In this document: positions 52,021 to 60,242 of the stretch, in pieces
Layout of the letters: each line of letters opens with the position of its first letter
Numbering within the stretch: position 1 is the stretch's first letter
Assembly: GCA_022787425.1 (NCBI GenBank)
Contig: JALFWB010000021.1
Coordinates: forward strand, 1 to 64,000
Length of the DNA: 64,000 bases
Reading direction: 5' to 3'
Origin: Akkermansia sp.
GTDB taxonomy: Bacteria; Verrucomicrobiota; Verrucomicrobiia; Verrucomicrobiales; Akkermansiaceae
Made by a program: the position numbers and the translations under genes
Notes under the pieces: model-generated
The model's input: only the letters and a program-made list of their open reading frames with translations
Told to the model about the DNA's origin: nothing
Database searches by the model: none

Positions 52021-53979
52021 TCAGCGCTTTCTCCGTTCGGTCGGGGCACCTTCCCTGCGGGGGGCGGGGGCACCGGTTCTGTGGACGGTCGGCTCTATGT
52101 CCGTCTTCAGGTAGAAGCTCTTGAGGGGCTCGTACCCCTTCGCCACCATAAGGGCATCCCACCGCTCGGGTAGCTCGATTTTCACCGTGGCAAATCCGCC
52201 GCCGGGCAGGCACATGGTCTTGTTTCTGTTCTCATCTCCCGTGATGAGGAAGGAGGATTTTCCGAGCTGCATGACGGGCACCGTTTGCATGCTCTCCTTG
52301 CCGGACCAGCTCAGCCAAGCGGGGGTGCGTGTTTCTTCCGCTCCCTCTTTTTCCGCTATTTTCCGGGCATGGCGGCTCATGGGGTAGGTGGTCGGGTTGA
52401 AGGCACTGCCGGGATTCCCTAGGTAGTTGGCCATGGTGCGCTGCTCCAGGGGAACCCGGGCCGTCTTGACGAGTGCGGCTTCCAGGGCTTCCTTGCTCTT
52501 GTACTTTTGTGCCAGGTCGCGTGCTACATAACCTGTTACCAGGAAGGTTCTGTAGACAAAGGGCGTGCCGCTGCCGACGGCGAATTGTTGTTTCTCCGTA
52601 GCATCCCAGGCCATCATTTCCATGATCTGCTGCGCATCAGTGCAGGCCGGGGCCAGGTTGTTGCCCCAGCAGAGGGCGGAGGCTGCCGTGAGGGTGTTTT
52701 CGTTCACCTTGAAGCCCTGCTGCATGTGGTAGGGCCGCCAGCCCAGTTTCAGGGCCGTCGCTTCGTCCTCCGCTAGGCACCAGGGCATCAGGTAGCCGAA
52801 GGTGCCCATGCGGTTTTGTTTGATGTAGTAGCCGCCGAAGTTGAGCATGGCCAAGTTGATGAAGCGTCCGATGACGGCGTTGCGTTGGTCGGAGATCTCT
52901 CCCTGCCCGCTGTCCAGGCCCAACTGCCGTGCAATGGGGCCGTTGATCCAGCAATAGGGGGTCCAGGCGTGGGTGCTTGCCAGGGTGCGCCGGAAATCTC
53001 CGTTGGTCATGGCCTTGGTGAAGGCAATCAGGATGGGCATGTACTCCGCCGGGCAGCCTGCCATGACGCCGTTGACGGCTACTTGTTGCACCGTGACCTC
53101 GCGGTAGGAGGGCGGTACCTTGGCCACTACGGTATCCGGGGCGGCATCGCAGAACTTGAGGAACTCTGCCACCGCTTCTCGGGTGGGCGGGGTGATGGGG
53201 AGCCCGTCCGTTTGCCCTTGTTCGGCAAAGTAGTCCTGCACCTGCTGCAGGCTGCCGGTAAAGACGATGCCGTCCGTGCCTTGCTCGCTGCTCACAAGCT
53301 CGTCCTTGCGGAGGGGCTCGGTGAGGGCTTTCCGAATCTGCGGCCACAGCACTTTGCGGGTGTTGGCCCGCAGCTCGTCGTGGGTGTGGGCGGAGAAGGC
53401 TCCCGGGTATTCTGCCACGCGGGGGATGGGCACGCCTGCCGCTCGGGCGGCGCTCTGCGCTTGGGTCGTAAAGCCGGGGGCGGCAATCATGACGGAGGGG
53501 ATGCCCTCGTACTCCGCTGCAATGCAGGAGCCCATTTCCTTGGGGGTGCAGAGGCCGCAGCCGCCGTTCCCCGAAATCACGGCATCCACCTTCAGCTCTC
53601 GCAGGCGTGCCACGAATTCGTCTTTCTGCCTGCGCACTACTCCGGGGCCGGGCCAGGGGCCGGCGGAGCCTATCTCGTTGAGTACGAGTACCTTGGTGTT
53701 CGGGTAGGCCTCTTGGATGAGCCTCTTGAGCTCGGGGTGGGTGACGTAGGCCATGAAGCTGCCGCCGACCAGGGCGATGGTTTTCCCGCTCAGGGTGTCC
53801 AAGCGGGCGGCTTGCTTGATCTGCGGGATGTTGCTCTTGCCCACGGGGGAGAGCACGGCATAGCGTCCTGCCGTGGCAGTCGCGGGGAGGCTGCATGTCC
53901 CGTCCGTGCATTCCTGCGCGGGGAGGGGCGACAGGGCGGCAAGGATGGAGATGGCGGTGAGCAAGTGTATGGGTTTCAT
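52021..53979 (-). CDS. Exported UGSC-family protein (Cys form)
   Basis: A 652-residue protein with a signal peptide (MKPIHLLTAISILAALSPLPAQ). Residues 60-230 match the UGSC family, first noted as selenoproteins: DAVISGNGGCGLCTPKEMGSC has Cys-141 where selenocysteine stands in U-G-S-C (here C-G-L-C). A second half (DGLPITPPTREAVAEFLKF..., VTVQQVAVNGVMAGCPAEYMPILIAF, HAWTPYCWINGPIARQLGLDSGQG) is an apparently separate conserved domain rich in Cys and Trp. The C-terminus is basic. Probably a periplasmic thiol redox enzyme; substrate unknown. The ATG at 53979 is chosen for the signal peptide. Confidence 0.6.
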   Translation of the reverse strand: MKPIHLLTAISILAALSPLPAQECTDGTCSLPATATAGRYAVLSPVGKSNIPQIKQAARLDTLSGKTIALVGGSFMAYVTHPELKRLIQEAYPNTKVLVLNEIGSAGPWPGPGVVRRQKDEFVARLRELKVDAVISGNGGCGLCTPKEMGSCIAAEYEGIPSVMIAAPGFTTQAQSAARAAGVPIPRVAEYPGAFSAHTHDELRANTRKVLWPQIRKALTEPLRKDELVSSEQGTDGIVFTGSLQQVQDYFAEQGQTDGLPITPPTREAVAEFLKFCDAAPDTVVAKVPPSYREVTVQQVAVNGVMAGCPAEYMPILIAFTKAMTNGDFRRTLASTHAWTPYCWINGPIARQLGLDSGQGEISDQRNAVIGRFINLAMLNFGGYYIKQNRMGTFGYLMPWCLAEDEATALKLGWRPYHMQQGFKVNENTLTAASALCWGNNLAPACTDAQQIMEMMAWDATEKQQFAVGSGTPFVYRTFLVTGYVARDLAQKYKSKEALEAALVKTARVPLEQRTMANYLGNPGSAFNPTTYPMSRHARKIAEKEGAEETRTPAWLSWSGKESMQTVPVMQLGKSSFLITGDENRNKTMCLPGGGFATVKIELPERWDALMVAKGYEPLKSFYLKTDIEPTVHRTGAPAPRREGAPTERRKR

Positions 53980-54262
53980 GATGGTGGGGAATGTCCTCAC
54001 CCGTATGTACGTTTTCGCCTCTTCCTTTTCTACACATTTTGCTAAGGGAATTTTCGGAGCCTCGTCTCTTGCCTCCCCGCTGAGGCGCCTGTAGCATGGG
54101 CCTCTTTCCGAGCTCGTCCGATATGCCGAAGAAAGGCATACCCTGGAATTGTGTCATCATGTTGTTTTGACTTGCGGAGCCGAGCCTCGTTTATTATCAT
54201 AGGCTCAATAGATGAAACTTCCCGTATAATACCCTCCTCGGACAAAGACGAACAATGACAGT

Positions 54263-54559
54263 ATGACTCGCCTGCATACCGGAACCATCCCCACCTCCAC
54301 CCTCGCGGCTACCGCTCGGGTCGTGGATGGCTTCACCACATCGCAGACTGATCATCAGGGCATCACAAGCTTCTTCACCCGGGCCTACACCGCCACGGGT
54401 ATCACGCAGACGGCCACGGACGGGCGCGGCAACTATGGTGTACTCGCTTTTTCGGACACACCTCAGGACGAAAATCCTTCCGGGCTTGATTTCCAATGGG
54501 TTTGGGTGCATAATCGCAACAAAAACCTAATTAATAAGCACCTCTCATGGGTTTTCTGA
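54263..54559 (+). pseudogene. Rhs/YD-repeat fragment
   Basis: A 98-codon frame whose first ~60 residues (TRLHTGTIPTSTLAATARVVDGFTTSQTDHQGITSFFTRAYTATGITQTATDGRGN) look like YD-type Rhs repeats, followed by unrelated sequence. Promoter-like TATAAT lies near 54225. Full Rhs proteins are well over 1000 residues, so this is a displaced or decayed piece. Confidence 0.45.
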
Positions 54560-55080
54560 TAATATTCGGTTTGTTGATACACGTCCCTTTTCTCCTGCCA
54601 TGGCTTGCGGCCATAGCATTTTCAGCGTTCATTTCAGAAAAGGACCCGGATACCATGTTTTGTTGCAGGGCGATACTTTTTCTCATCGACCTTCCGCAAT
54701 CTATCCTGTTATTCCTTCTGTTTTCGAAGGAGCCGCTGACCGCTGCATCGGTGCTGATGGTTCAGTGGGTTGTGTTATATTTTATTATTGACGTTTTATA
54801 CGCCGGTAAAAGGAAACTCTTCTCCTTTGCTGAAAAAAGGCATTTTCGCTCTCTTCTCCTGCTCAGAATGCTGCTGATACTCTTGTACACCCTGATCCTG
54901 CTGCTCCTTTACGTCGTTGGTCTCGTTTCTCTCTTTCAGATCCGAGAAGGCTCTGATCAGCCTCGGATGACAAAAGAGGCGAGCACATCGTGCAGCACTC
55001 CGAGCCCTCGCGAGGCTCGGGACGCCCACCCCCGCTCCGAATTCGCGAACAAAGAGTTGACAAGTACTACCCGAACATGA
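54547..55080 (+). CDS. Membrane protein with four hydrophobic helices
   Basis: A 177-residue protein with four hydrophobic segments in the first ~130 residues (LIIFGLLIHVPFLLPWLAAIAFSAF, AILFLIDLPQSILLFLLF, VLMVQWVVLYFIIDVLY, LLLLRMLLILLYTLILLLLYVVGLV) and a polar tail. It overlaps the Rhs fragment by 13 bp. In Rhs loci such proteins can be immunity proteins against membrane-acting toxins; this is inference. Confidence 0.45.
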   Translation: MGFLIIFGLLIHVPFLLPWLAAIAFSAFISEKDPDTMFCCRAILFLIDLPQSILLFLLFSKEPLTAASVLMVQWVVLYFIIDVLYAGKRKLFSFAEKRHFRSLLLLRMLLILLYTLILLLLYVVGLVSLFQIREGSDQPRMTKEASTSCSTPSPREARDAHPRSEFANKELTSTTRT

Positions 55081-55092
55081 GATAATCCCCCC

Positions 55093-55141
55093 CCCCGCAC
55101 ACGAATCCGGAATTACCCCGGGTAGGTGAGTCAGAGAAAGG
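55093..55141 (+). repeat. 49-bp direct repeat, copy 1
   Basis: Matches 59309-59357 with one mismatch (contains GGAATTACCCCGGGTAGGTG). It lies just before the ankyrin gene; the pair brackets 4.2 kb of the Rhs/immunity locus. Confidence 0.85.
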
Positions 55142-55188
55142 CTGACGGTATTGAAAGATGAAACGAATGCGCATTTGACAACGAAGTT

Positions 55189-57012
55189 ATGAACCGGAAC
55201 AATTGCTTGATTGTACTGCTCTGCGGGGCATCTCTTGCATTTTTCAAGGTGGATGCGGGTTTCCCCGCCATGTTTGAGAAACCGCAGACGGAGGGGGCGA
55301 AATCCACCGTCCGGCTTGCGGACGGACGCAGTCGAGAGGTGACGCACGTGATTGATACCTACGGCAGGGAGGGCCGGTGCTTGGCTGTTCTCGATGCTAA
55401 GCGAATGCGCGGCGATGAAGGTGGTTCCGGCTATCGCATCCTCTTTTCAACGGACATCAGCCCGGAGGAGGCCGACCGCTTCATCGCTCGCGCCTACGGT
55501 CTTTGCCTGCGGCGGGAGGCCAGCCCCTTCACCCTCAGCTTTGACATGCTGGACTGCCCACGCTGGGCGGATGCCTGCAAGGCCTACATCGAACGAAGCC
55601 TGGCCGAGCTGGGGATGGAGGTCGCGTACGACTCGGGCGTTTATGAGCGCGAGCGACCCTTGGTGATGCGCTATCTGAGGGACATGCTGGACTCGCGGCA
55701 ACAGCCGTCTGCGGCGCTGGCGTCAGTGAAGCTGTGGGATTTTTATCTGGATGAGAGGCCGAGTGATGAGTACGGCAGAAACATTCTCGGCGAGGTCGAA
55801 ATGAGTGTGTCTCCCGGAAAGTTGCCGCAGTCTCTGCTGGCGGAAGAGCCGACCTTGCCGCTCGGTGACCGCTGGACGCCCCTGCATCTGGCAGCGGAGT
55901 GCGGTGATGAGGCCGAGCTGGCGGCGCTGCTGTCCGCCGGGGCGGATCCGAATGCGCGGAGTCGCACCGGAATCACACCGCTGGAGCTCGCAGCCCTCAA
56001 TGGTCACGAGCACTGCGTGCGTGCCTTGTTGACTGCCGGAGCCGTCGCCGATGCGCGTTCGGCGCAGCGGGCGGCTCTTGAGGGGCATGCAGACTGTCTG
56101 CGGGCGCTTCTGGAGCGGCTCCCCGAGGAGGTGGGGGCGAGGAGATGCTTCCTGCGGGAGCCCCTGTGGGCTGCGGCGGCCCGAGGGCATGTTGAGTGCC
56201 TGAGTCTGCTGCTGGATTCCGGGGCTGATGCGGAGGTGCCCGATGCCGAGGGCCAACGCCCGTTGGATGCGGCCGTGGCCTGCGAGCATCCGGTGGCTGT
56301 GCAGCTTTTGGTCAAGGCCGGGGCGGATGTGAACAGGCAGGATGCCGAGGGCTGCACGCTGCTCCGAAGGGCGCTGGAGCAGGGGAGTGAAACCCGCCTG
56401 CGCACTCTGCTGGAGCTGGGGGCGAATCCCAATCTTGCCGATGCCGAGGGGCAGACTCCGCTGCATGCCGCCGCTGCGCATCGGGCCCTGCACTGGGCCT
56501 GCCCGCTGCTGCTGGCGGGCGGGGCGGATCCGAATGCCCGCGATGCGCGGGGCAACACTCCCTTGCACCTAGCTGCACGCTGCGGAGAACTCGAAATCGC
56601 GCACCTGCTGATCGACGGCGGGGCGGATCCCGCTCTCCGGAATAAGGTCGGACAGAGCGGTGAGGAACTCTTGGAGCAGGCGAAGGCCATCCGTGAGCTG
56701 CAGAAGGCGCAGTGCACCCCGTTCGAGTTGAACGGCATACACACGCTCCCGCGCGGATGCTCAATGCTGCATGCCGTCGTCCGCCGCGATGAGGCGGGGC
56801 ACCTGATCGTGAGCCTCGCCTCTCCGGCGCACCGTGCTCAGTCACTGCCCCCCGAGCAATTCCGCGCAGAGCTGGAACGCTCCGTGCGGACCGCCGGGAC
56901 GGGAGCCGTCATCTTTGAGCTGCCGGGCACGGCGGGGCCGCCCGCCGACCTCGAGCCTTGGCTGTCCGTCTGTGCTGAACTGGGGATTTTATCCCGTTTC
57001 ACCGAAGAGTAG
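55189..57012 (+). CDS. Exported ankyrin-repeat protein with N-terminal domain
   Basis: A 607-residue protein. It has a signal-like N-terminus (NNCLIVLLCGASLAFFKVDAG), a unique domain of about 200 residues, then about eight ankyrin repeats (TPLHLAAECGDEAELAALLSAGADPNARSRTGI ... NTPLHLAARCGELEIAHLLIDGGADPALRNKVG) and a C-terminal ~90-residue domain with a Cys and acidic end. GC is high, unlike the AT-rich neighbours. It sits between two Rhs remnants, so a periplasmic immunity or toxin-binding role is possible. Confidence 0.8.
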   Translation: MNRNNCLIVLLCGASLAFFKVDAGFPAMFEKPQTEGAKSTVRLADGRSREVTHVIDTYGREGRCLAVLDAKRMRGDEGGSGYRILFSTDISPEEADRFIARAYGLCLRREASPFTLSFDMLDCPRWADACKAYIERSLAELGMEVAYDSGVYERERPLVMRYLRDMLDSRQQPSAALASVKLWDFYLDERPSDEYGRNILGEVEMSVSPGKLPQSLLAEEPTLPLGDRWTPLHLAAECGDEAELAALLSAGADPNARSRTGITPLELAALNGHEHCVRALLTAGAVADARSAQRAALEGHADCLRALLERLPEEVGARRCFLREPLWAAAARGHVECLSLLLDSGADAEVPDAEGQRPLDAAVACEHPVAVQLLVKAGADVNRQDAEGCTLLRRALEQGSETRLRTLLELGANPNLADAEGQTPLHAAAAHRALHWACPLLLAGGADPNARDARGNTPLHLAARCGELEIAHLLIDGGADPALRNKVGQSGEELLEQAKAIRELQKAQCTPFELNGIHTLPRGCSMLHAVVRRDEAGHLIVSLASPAHRAQSLPPEQFRAELERSVRTAGTGAVIFELPGTAGPPADLEPWLSVCAELGILSRFTEE

Positions 57013-57041
57013 GTTGTACCAATTCGGATAAACAGCCTTGA

Positions 57042-57548
57042 TTGCGTCAGTCTGATGGGCGAAAATACACAGAAGTTACCATCGTGAGCAAGATACATAA
57101 ACGCTGCAACCTTACGGCCGCATGCAAGAAGGAGGTTGGCCCGGTAACCTTCAAGGGAGATAGGAGTATTCAGCTGATTGTTGCTGAGTACGAGATCCAT
57201 CCGGATTCGACGGAGGAAGTCGCCACGCGTCCCCTGGCCATTCAGAAGAACGGCACGTGGTACACCTACGGCCGGGATTTCACGAAAAACATCTGCGAGG
57301 TCTTCGGCTCGGACGGTTACATCAAGACGGCTTACACCTACACGCCCTACGGCAGCGTGACAGCAAGCGGTAGTGTTGGCCAGCCTATCCAATGGAGCAG
57401 CGTGTACAACGACACCGAACTCGGCCTTGTCTACTACAACTACCGCCACTACAACCAGGCGGATGGGAGATGGACGCAATTTGATGCGATGGAATTTATG
57501 GGTTTTTATAAGTTAAGCAGAAAAATGAAGACCTTGTCAAACAAATGA
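57042..57548 (+). pseudogene. Rhs core fragment with disrupted C-terminus
   Basis: Contains the RHS-associated core end (TYTPYGSVTASGSVGQPIQWSSVYNDTELGLVYYNYRHYNQADGRWTQFD). In intact proteins this leads into a GGxNLYxF segment and a variable toxin. Here the frame runs into MEFMGFYKLSRK and stops, while the next frame reads RWNLWVFIS, close to the expected continuation, so a frameshift right after the core is likely. The N-terminal ~1000+ residues are missing. Confidence 0.7.
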
Positions 57549-57603
57549 TAGAAAAAACTATGATGAATGCTTGCGAGGTTACCCTCATTAATGAAGTAAA
57601 AGT

Positions 57604-58047
57604 ATGAAAAAGATCCGACATATTCTGTTATTTGCCTGCTCGCTCATAAGCGCTTCTTGTAGTGATTATAATGACAAAGCAATCGAAAAGATTATAACCG
57701 TTGACTACCGAGGACAGACGGTGTTGGTGTTAGACGTACCGGAGGAAAACCGGCATCATCTCATCGAAGCTATCGAGAAAGCGACTGTCCCGGTGTTGAT
57801 TCATGGACGCAGAGCAAATTATCGTCCGTCAAATGAGAAAAACCTCAATGGATATTCAATGAAAGTACGCAATACCGATGGGAAAGTTGCACGCAATGCC
57901 GATGGGAGATGCCTTGGCTGTTCCTTATATAACAACTTTCCGTTTTCCATAGCAAAGGGTAATCTATTAATCTACAATTTCAAACATCTCTTATCAGAAG
58001 ACGAGGTGAATACTTTTTGCAAAATGATTCCTTCATGGAAAAATTAA
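57604..58047 (+). CDS. Small lipoprotein, immunity-like
   Basis: A 147-residue AT-rich gene with a clear lipobox (MKKIRHILLFACSLISASC) and a short soluble domain. It follows the Rhs core remnant directly, the position of an immunity gene. No family recognised. Confidence 0.5.
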   Translation: MKKIRHILLFACSLISASCSDYNDKAIEKIITVDYRGQTVLVLDVPEENRHHLIEAIEKATVPVLIHGRRANYRPSNEKNLNGYSMKVRNTDGKVARNADGRCLGCSLYNNFPFSIAKGNLLIYNFKHLLSEDEVNTFCKMIPSWKN

Positions 58048-58152
58048 TATACATTTCGCTTTGCATAGGGGGCGTAAGATCTCGTCTTATGAAAGCAGAC
58101 AATAATGACGTATCAGAAAGAAGTAAAGGATTCGGAATGTAATGATTGTCTT

Positions 58153-58674
58153 ATGAAAATATTACTTGGAATATTGCCTTTTATCGGCATGATAGTCAGC
58201 AATGCTATTCCTGTATTTGCTGAAAATGATAGTCTAATGACATCCGACGCATCGAAAGAGGTGTTGTATGCATCTAGGATTTACAAGGAAGCTATATCAG
58301 GAAATCCCGAAGCTCAATTTTTGTATGCCCAGTGCGCAGAGTTCGGATTGGGGATTAAAAGGTCATTAGTGACGGCTCACGAGTATTACGAAAAAGCCGC
58401 AATCAAAGGGAATGCAGCTGCTCAATATAAACTGGGGGAGTTCTATAATTTAGGAATCGTTGTGGAACAGTCTGATGACCTCGCCTTCATATGGTTTCAA
58501 AAGGCAGCCGAACAAGGTCACGTGGAAGCAATGTTTGAACTCGGCATTTGTTACTTTCATGGATACGGCACGACAGAGTCAAAACCGGATGCAATAAAAT
58601 GGTGGTTGAAGGCCGCGAAATTGGGGCACCCCCAGGCAAAGATGAGCATTGAGGATTTCGGGTGTGAATTATAA
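58153..58674 (+). CDS. Exported Sel1-repeat protein
   Basis: A 173-residue protein with a signal peptide (MKILLGILPFIGMIVSNAIPVFA) and about four Sel1 repeats (EAQFLYAQCAEFGLGIKRS, AAQYKLGEFYNLGIVVEQ, EAMFELGICYFHGYGTTES). The ATG at 58153 is used because it opens the signal peptide. AT-rich. Likely part of the immunity array downstream of the Rhs core. Confidence 0.75.
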   Translation: MKILLGILPFIGMIVSNAIPVFAENDSLMTSDASKEVLYASRIYKEAISGNPEAQFLYAQCAEFGLGIKRSLVTAHEYYEKAAIKGNAAAQYKLGEFYNLGIVVEQSDDLAFIWFQKAAEQGHVEAMFELGICYFHGYGTTESKPDAIKWWLKAAKLGHPQAKMSIEDFGCEL

Positions 58675-58795
58675 TAAAATGTCTATGCTTCTGTTTTATC
58701 ACAAATGACAACCCCTATACAAGGAATAATGCAGAGTGGAGGGTGTGGTGATGCCGGTTTTCAGGCCTTGAAACGAGGATAACGCCTAGTGTGTC

Positions 58796-59176
58796 ATGAA
58801 AAGGACAGTAATATGGTTATATTTTCTTCCGGCTGCCTATGCATGCCAGATTATCGGAACTCTTGTCTATTCCGGCAACGAACTCATAGTATCTCAGCAC
58901 GGCGTGAGTGTGTACAACAGGAAAGTGGTGCACTATATTTCATACGTTCCTCTGGTCGGTATCGTGTTCACCTACCTGCACAAATATAATGCACTCAGTG
59001 CGACAGATGGTATTCGAACGGTTGACTATGAATATGAAGCATGGGATGAAAAGGATATCGACTTCTCGAGCTTCCGGGTTGAAGTCAGTGATTGCGCATA
59101 CGAGATCTATGGGAACTGTGGTCTCAGAGGGCCGGGTCCGCTGTTCAAACTGGAATGGAGCCATAGAGTGCCGTAG
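58796..59176 (+). CDS. Small exported or membrane-anchored protein, unknown
   Basis: A 126-residue protein with a hydrophobic N-terminus (TVIWLYFLPAAYACQIIGTLVY) and a second weak hydrophobic stretch, then an acidic beta-rich end with paired cysteines (SDCAYEIYGNC). No family recognised; context as for the neighbouring immunity-like genes. Confidence 0.4.
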   Translation: MKRTVIWLYFLPAAYACQIIGTLVYSGNELIVSQHGVSVYNRKVVHYISYVPLVGIVFTYLHKYNALSATDGIRTVDYEYEAWDEKDIDFSSFRVEVSDCAYEIYGNCGLRGPGPLFKLEWSHRVP

Positions 59177-59308
59177 GCAGTACCATGCCCATGAGCAAGA
59201 TAGAAAGAATGACCCACTTTCTGCTTGCTCCGAGTCCGGAACCAAGTAAACTCAGATAAAAGCCATCCATCACCATGATTTCCGCATTCCCGCAGTACCA
59301 ATCACCCT

Positions 59309-59357
59309 CCCCGCACACGAATTCGGAATTACCCCGGGTAGGTGAGTCAGAGAAAGG
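59309..59357 (+). repeat. 49-bp direct repeat, copy 2
   Basis: 48 of 49 bases match the copy at 55093-55141. Followed by a short coding remnant. Confidence 0.85.
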
Positions 59358-59374
59358 TACACACCTTATTTGGC

Positions 59375-59476
59375 ATGCATTTAGGAAGCCGTGTAGATGT
59401 AGGTACTCCATATGCGTTATATCATTCTTGGGAAGATGGACTGCCTCTGTCAGGTGAAGGATCTATTCAATTGTGA
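59375..59476 (+). pseudogene. Short coding remnant after the repeat
   Basis: A 33-codon frame (HLGSRVDVGTPYALYHSWEDGLPLSGEGSIQL) with protein-like composition that starts abruptly after the repeat; it may be the end of a lost toxin or other gene. Evidence is weak. Confidence 0.25.
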
Positions 59477-59546
59477 TTAAAACCATATAGCAGGCTAATA
59501 AGATTCGGTGCTCATTGCCGAACGATTTATTATATTATTAACAAGT

Positions 59547-60080
59547 ATGAAGGTGTTGCTCAGACGAATCTTCGTAGTGGTAGCCGTTTTGTGTTGCACA
59601 TGGAGTGTGGCCATGGTCGCCTTGGGTTTCATAGGTCGAATATCTATAGGAGGAATGATGTGGTATTATTTCCCCTTAACCATTACCTCCGGTGTGAATC
59701 TTGTGACGTATGATGGGGATTTCGTTTGCATTTGCCTCACGGACCTATCGGAACCTGTAATGCTTGTGGCTAATAACCGTATCATTTTTATCACTGATGA
59801 GGATAATATAGGTTACCCAAACCGTATAGGTTACCCAAGCCGAGGCGACGGATGCTATATATATAATCCGAAGACTCGCGAGATGGAGATGCAACTGTGC
59901 GAATGGGAGCCCATAGACGTTGATGATGATCATGAGGCCCCTCCTCAGCTTCAACTGGCCGGGCCCGAGCGATCAAGGCTTGAGCTTTACCTTGGAGCTG
60001 ACGGAGATGAGTTTTACGAACCTCTGTACCGCTACTTCGTGAAAAAAATGGAGGCACTTCCCAGACACGAGAAAGAATGA
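59547..60080 (+). CDS. Membrane-anchored orphan protein
   Basis: A 177-residue protein with one strong N-terminal hydrophobic segment (IFVVVAVLCCTWSVAMVALGFIG), a second weaker one, and an acidic soluble domain. An in-frame 18-bp tandem duplication (near 59810-59845) gives IGYPNRIGYPSR. No family recognised. Last gene of the Rhs/immunity region. Confidence 0.4.
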   Translation: MKVLLRRIFVVVAVLCCTWSVAMVALGFIGRISIGGMMWYYFPLTITSGVNLVTYDGDFVCICLTDLSEPVMLVANNRIIFITDEDNIGYPNRIGYPSRGDGCYIYNPKTREMEMQLCEWEPIDVDDDHEAPPQLQLAGPERSRLELYLGADGDEFYEPLYRYFVKKMEALPRHEKE

Positions 60081-60204
60081 ACTCTTCCATTGCAAGAGTT
60101 AAACCAGTCCATTGTATATAGTAGAAAGTATGCGATCAGGGGGTGTAAACTTTGGGGGTGTATGATCCCTGTCTGAAAAACTCTGACGGCGCGTCCGAAT
60201 AGGC

Positions 60205-60233
60205 TTGCCAAGCTCGGGGCGGGGCGGTACAAT
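60205..60233 (+). promoter_or_regulatory. promoter of the rsmA-nudix gene
   Basis: TTGCCA (60205-60210), 17 nt, TACAAT (60228-60233), 9 nt to the ATG. Confidence 0.65.
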
Positions 60234-60242
60234 GGGCGGCAG

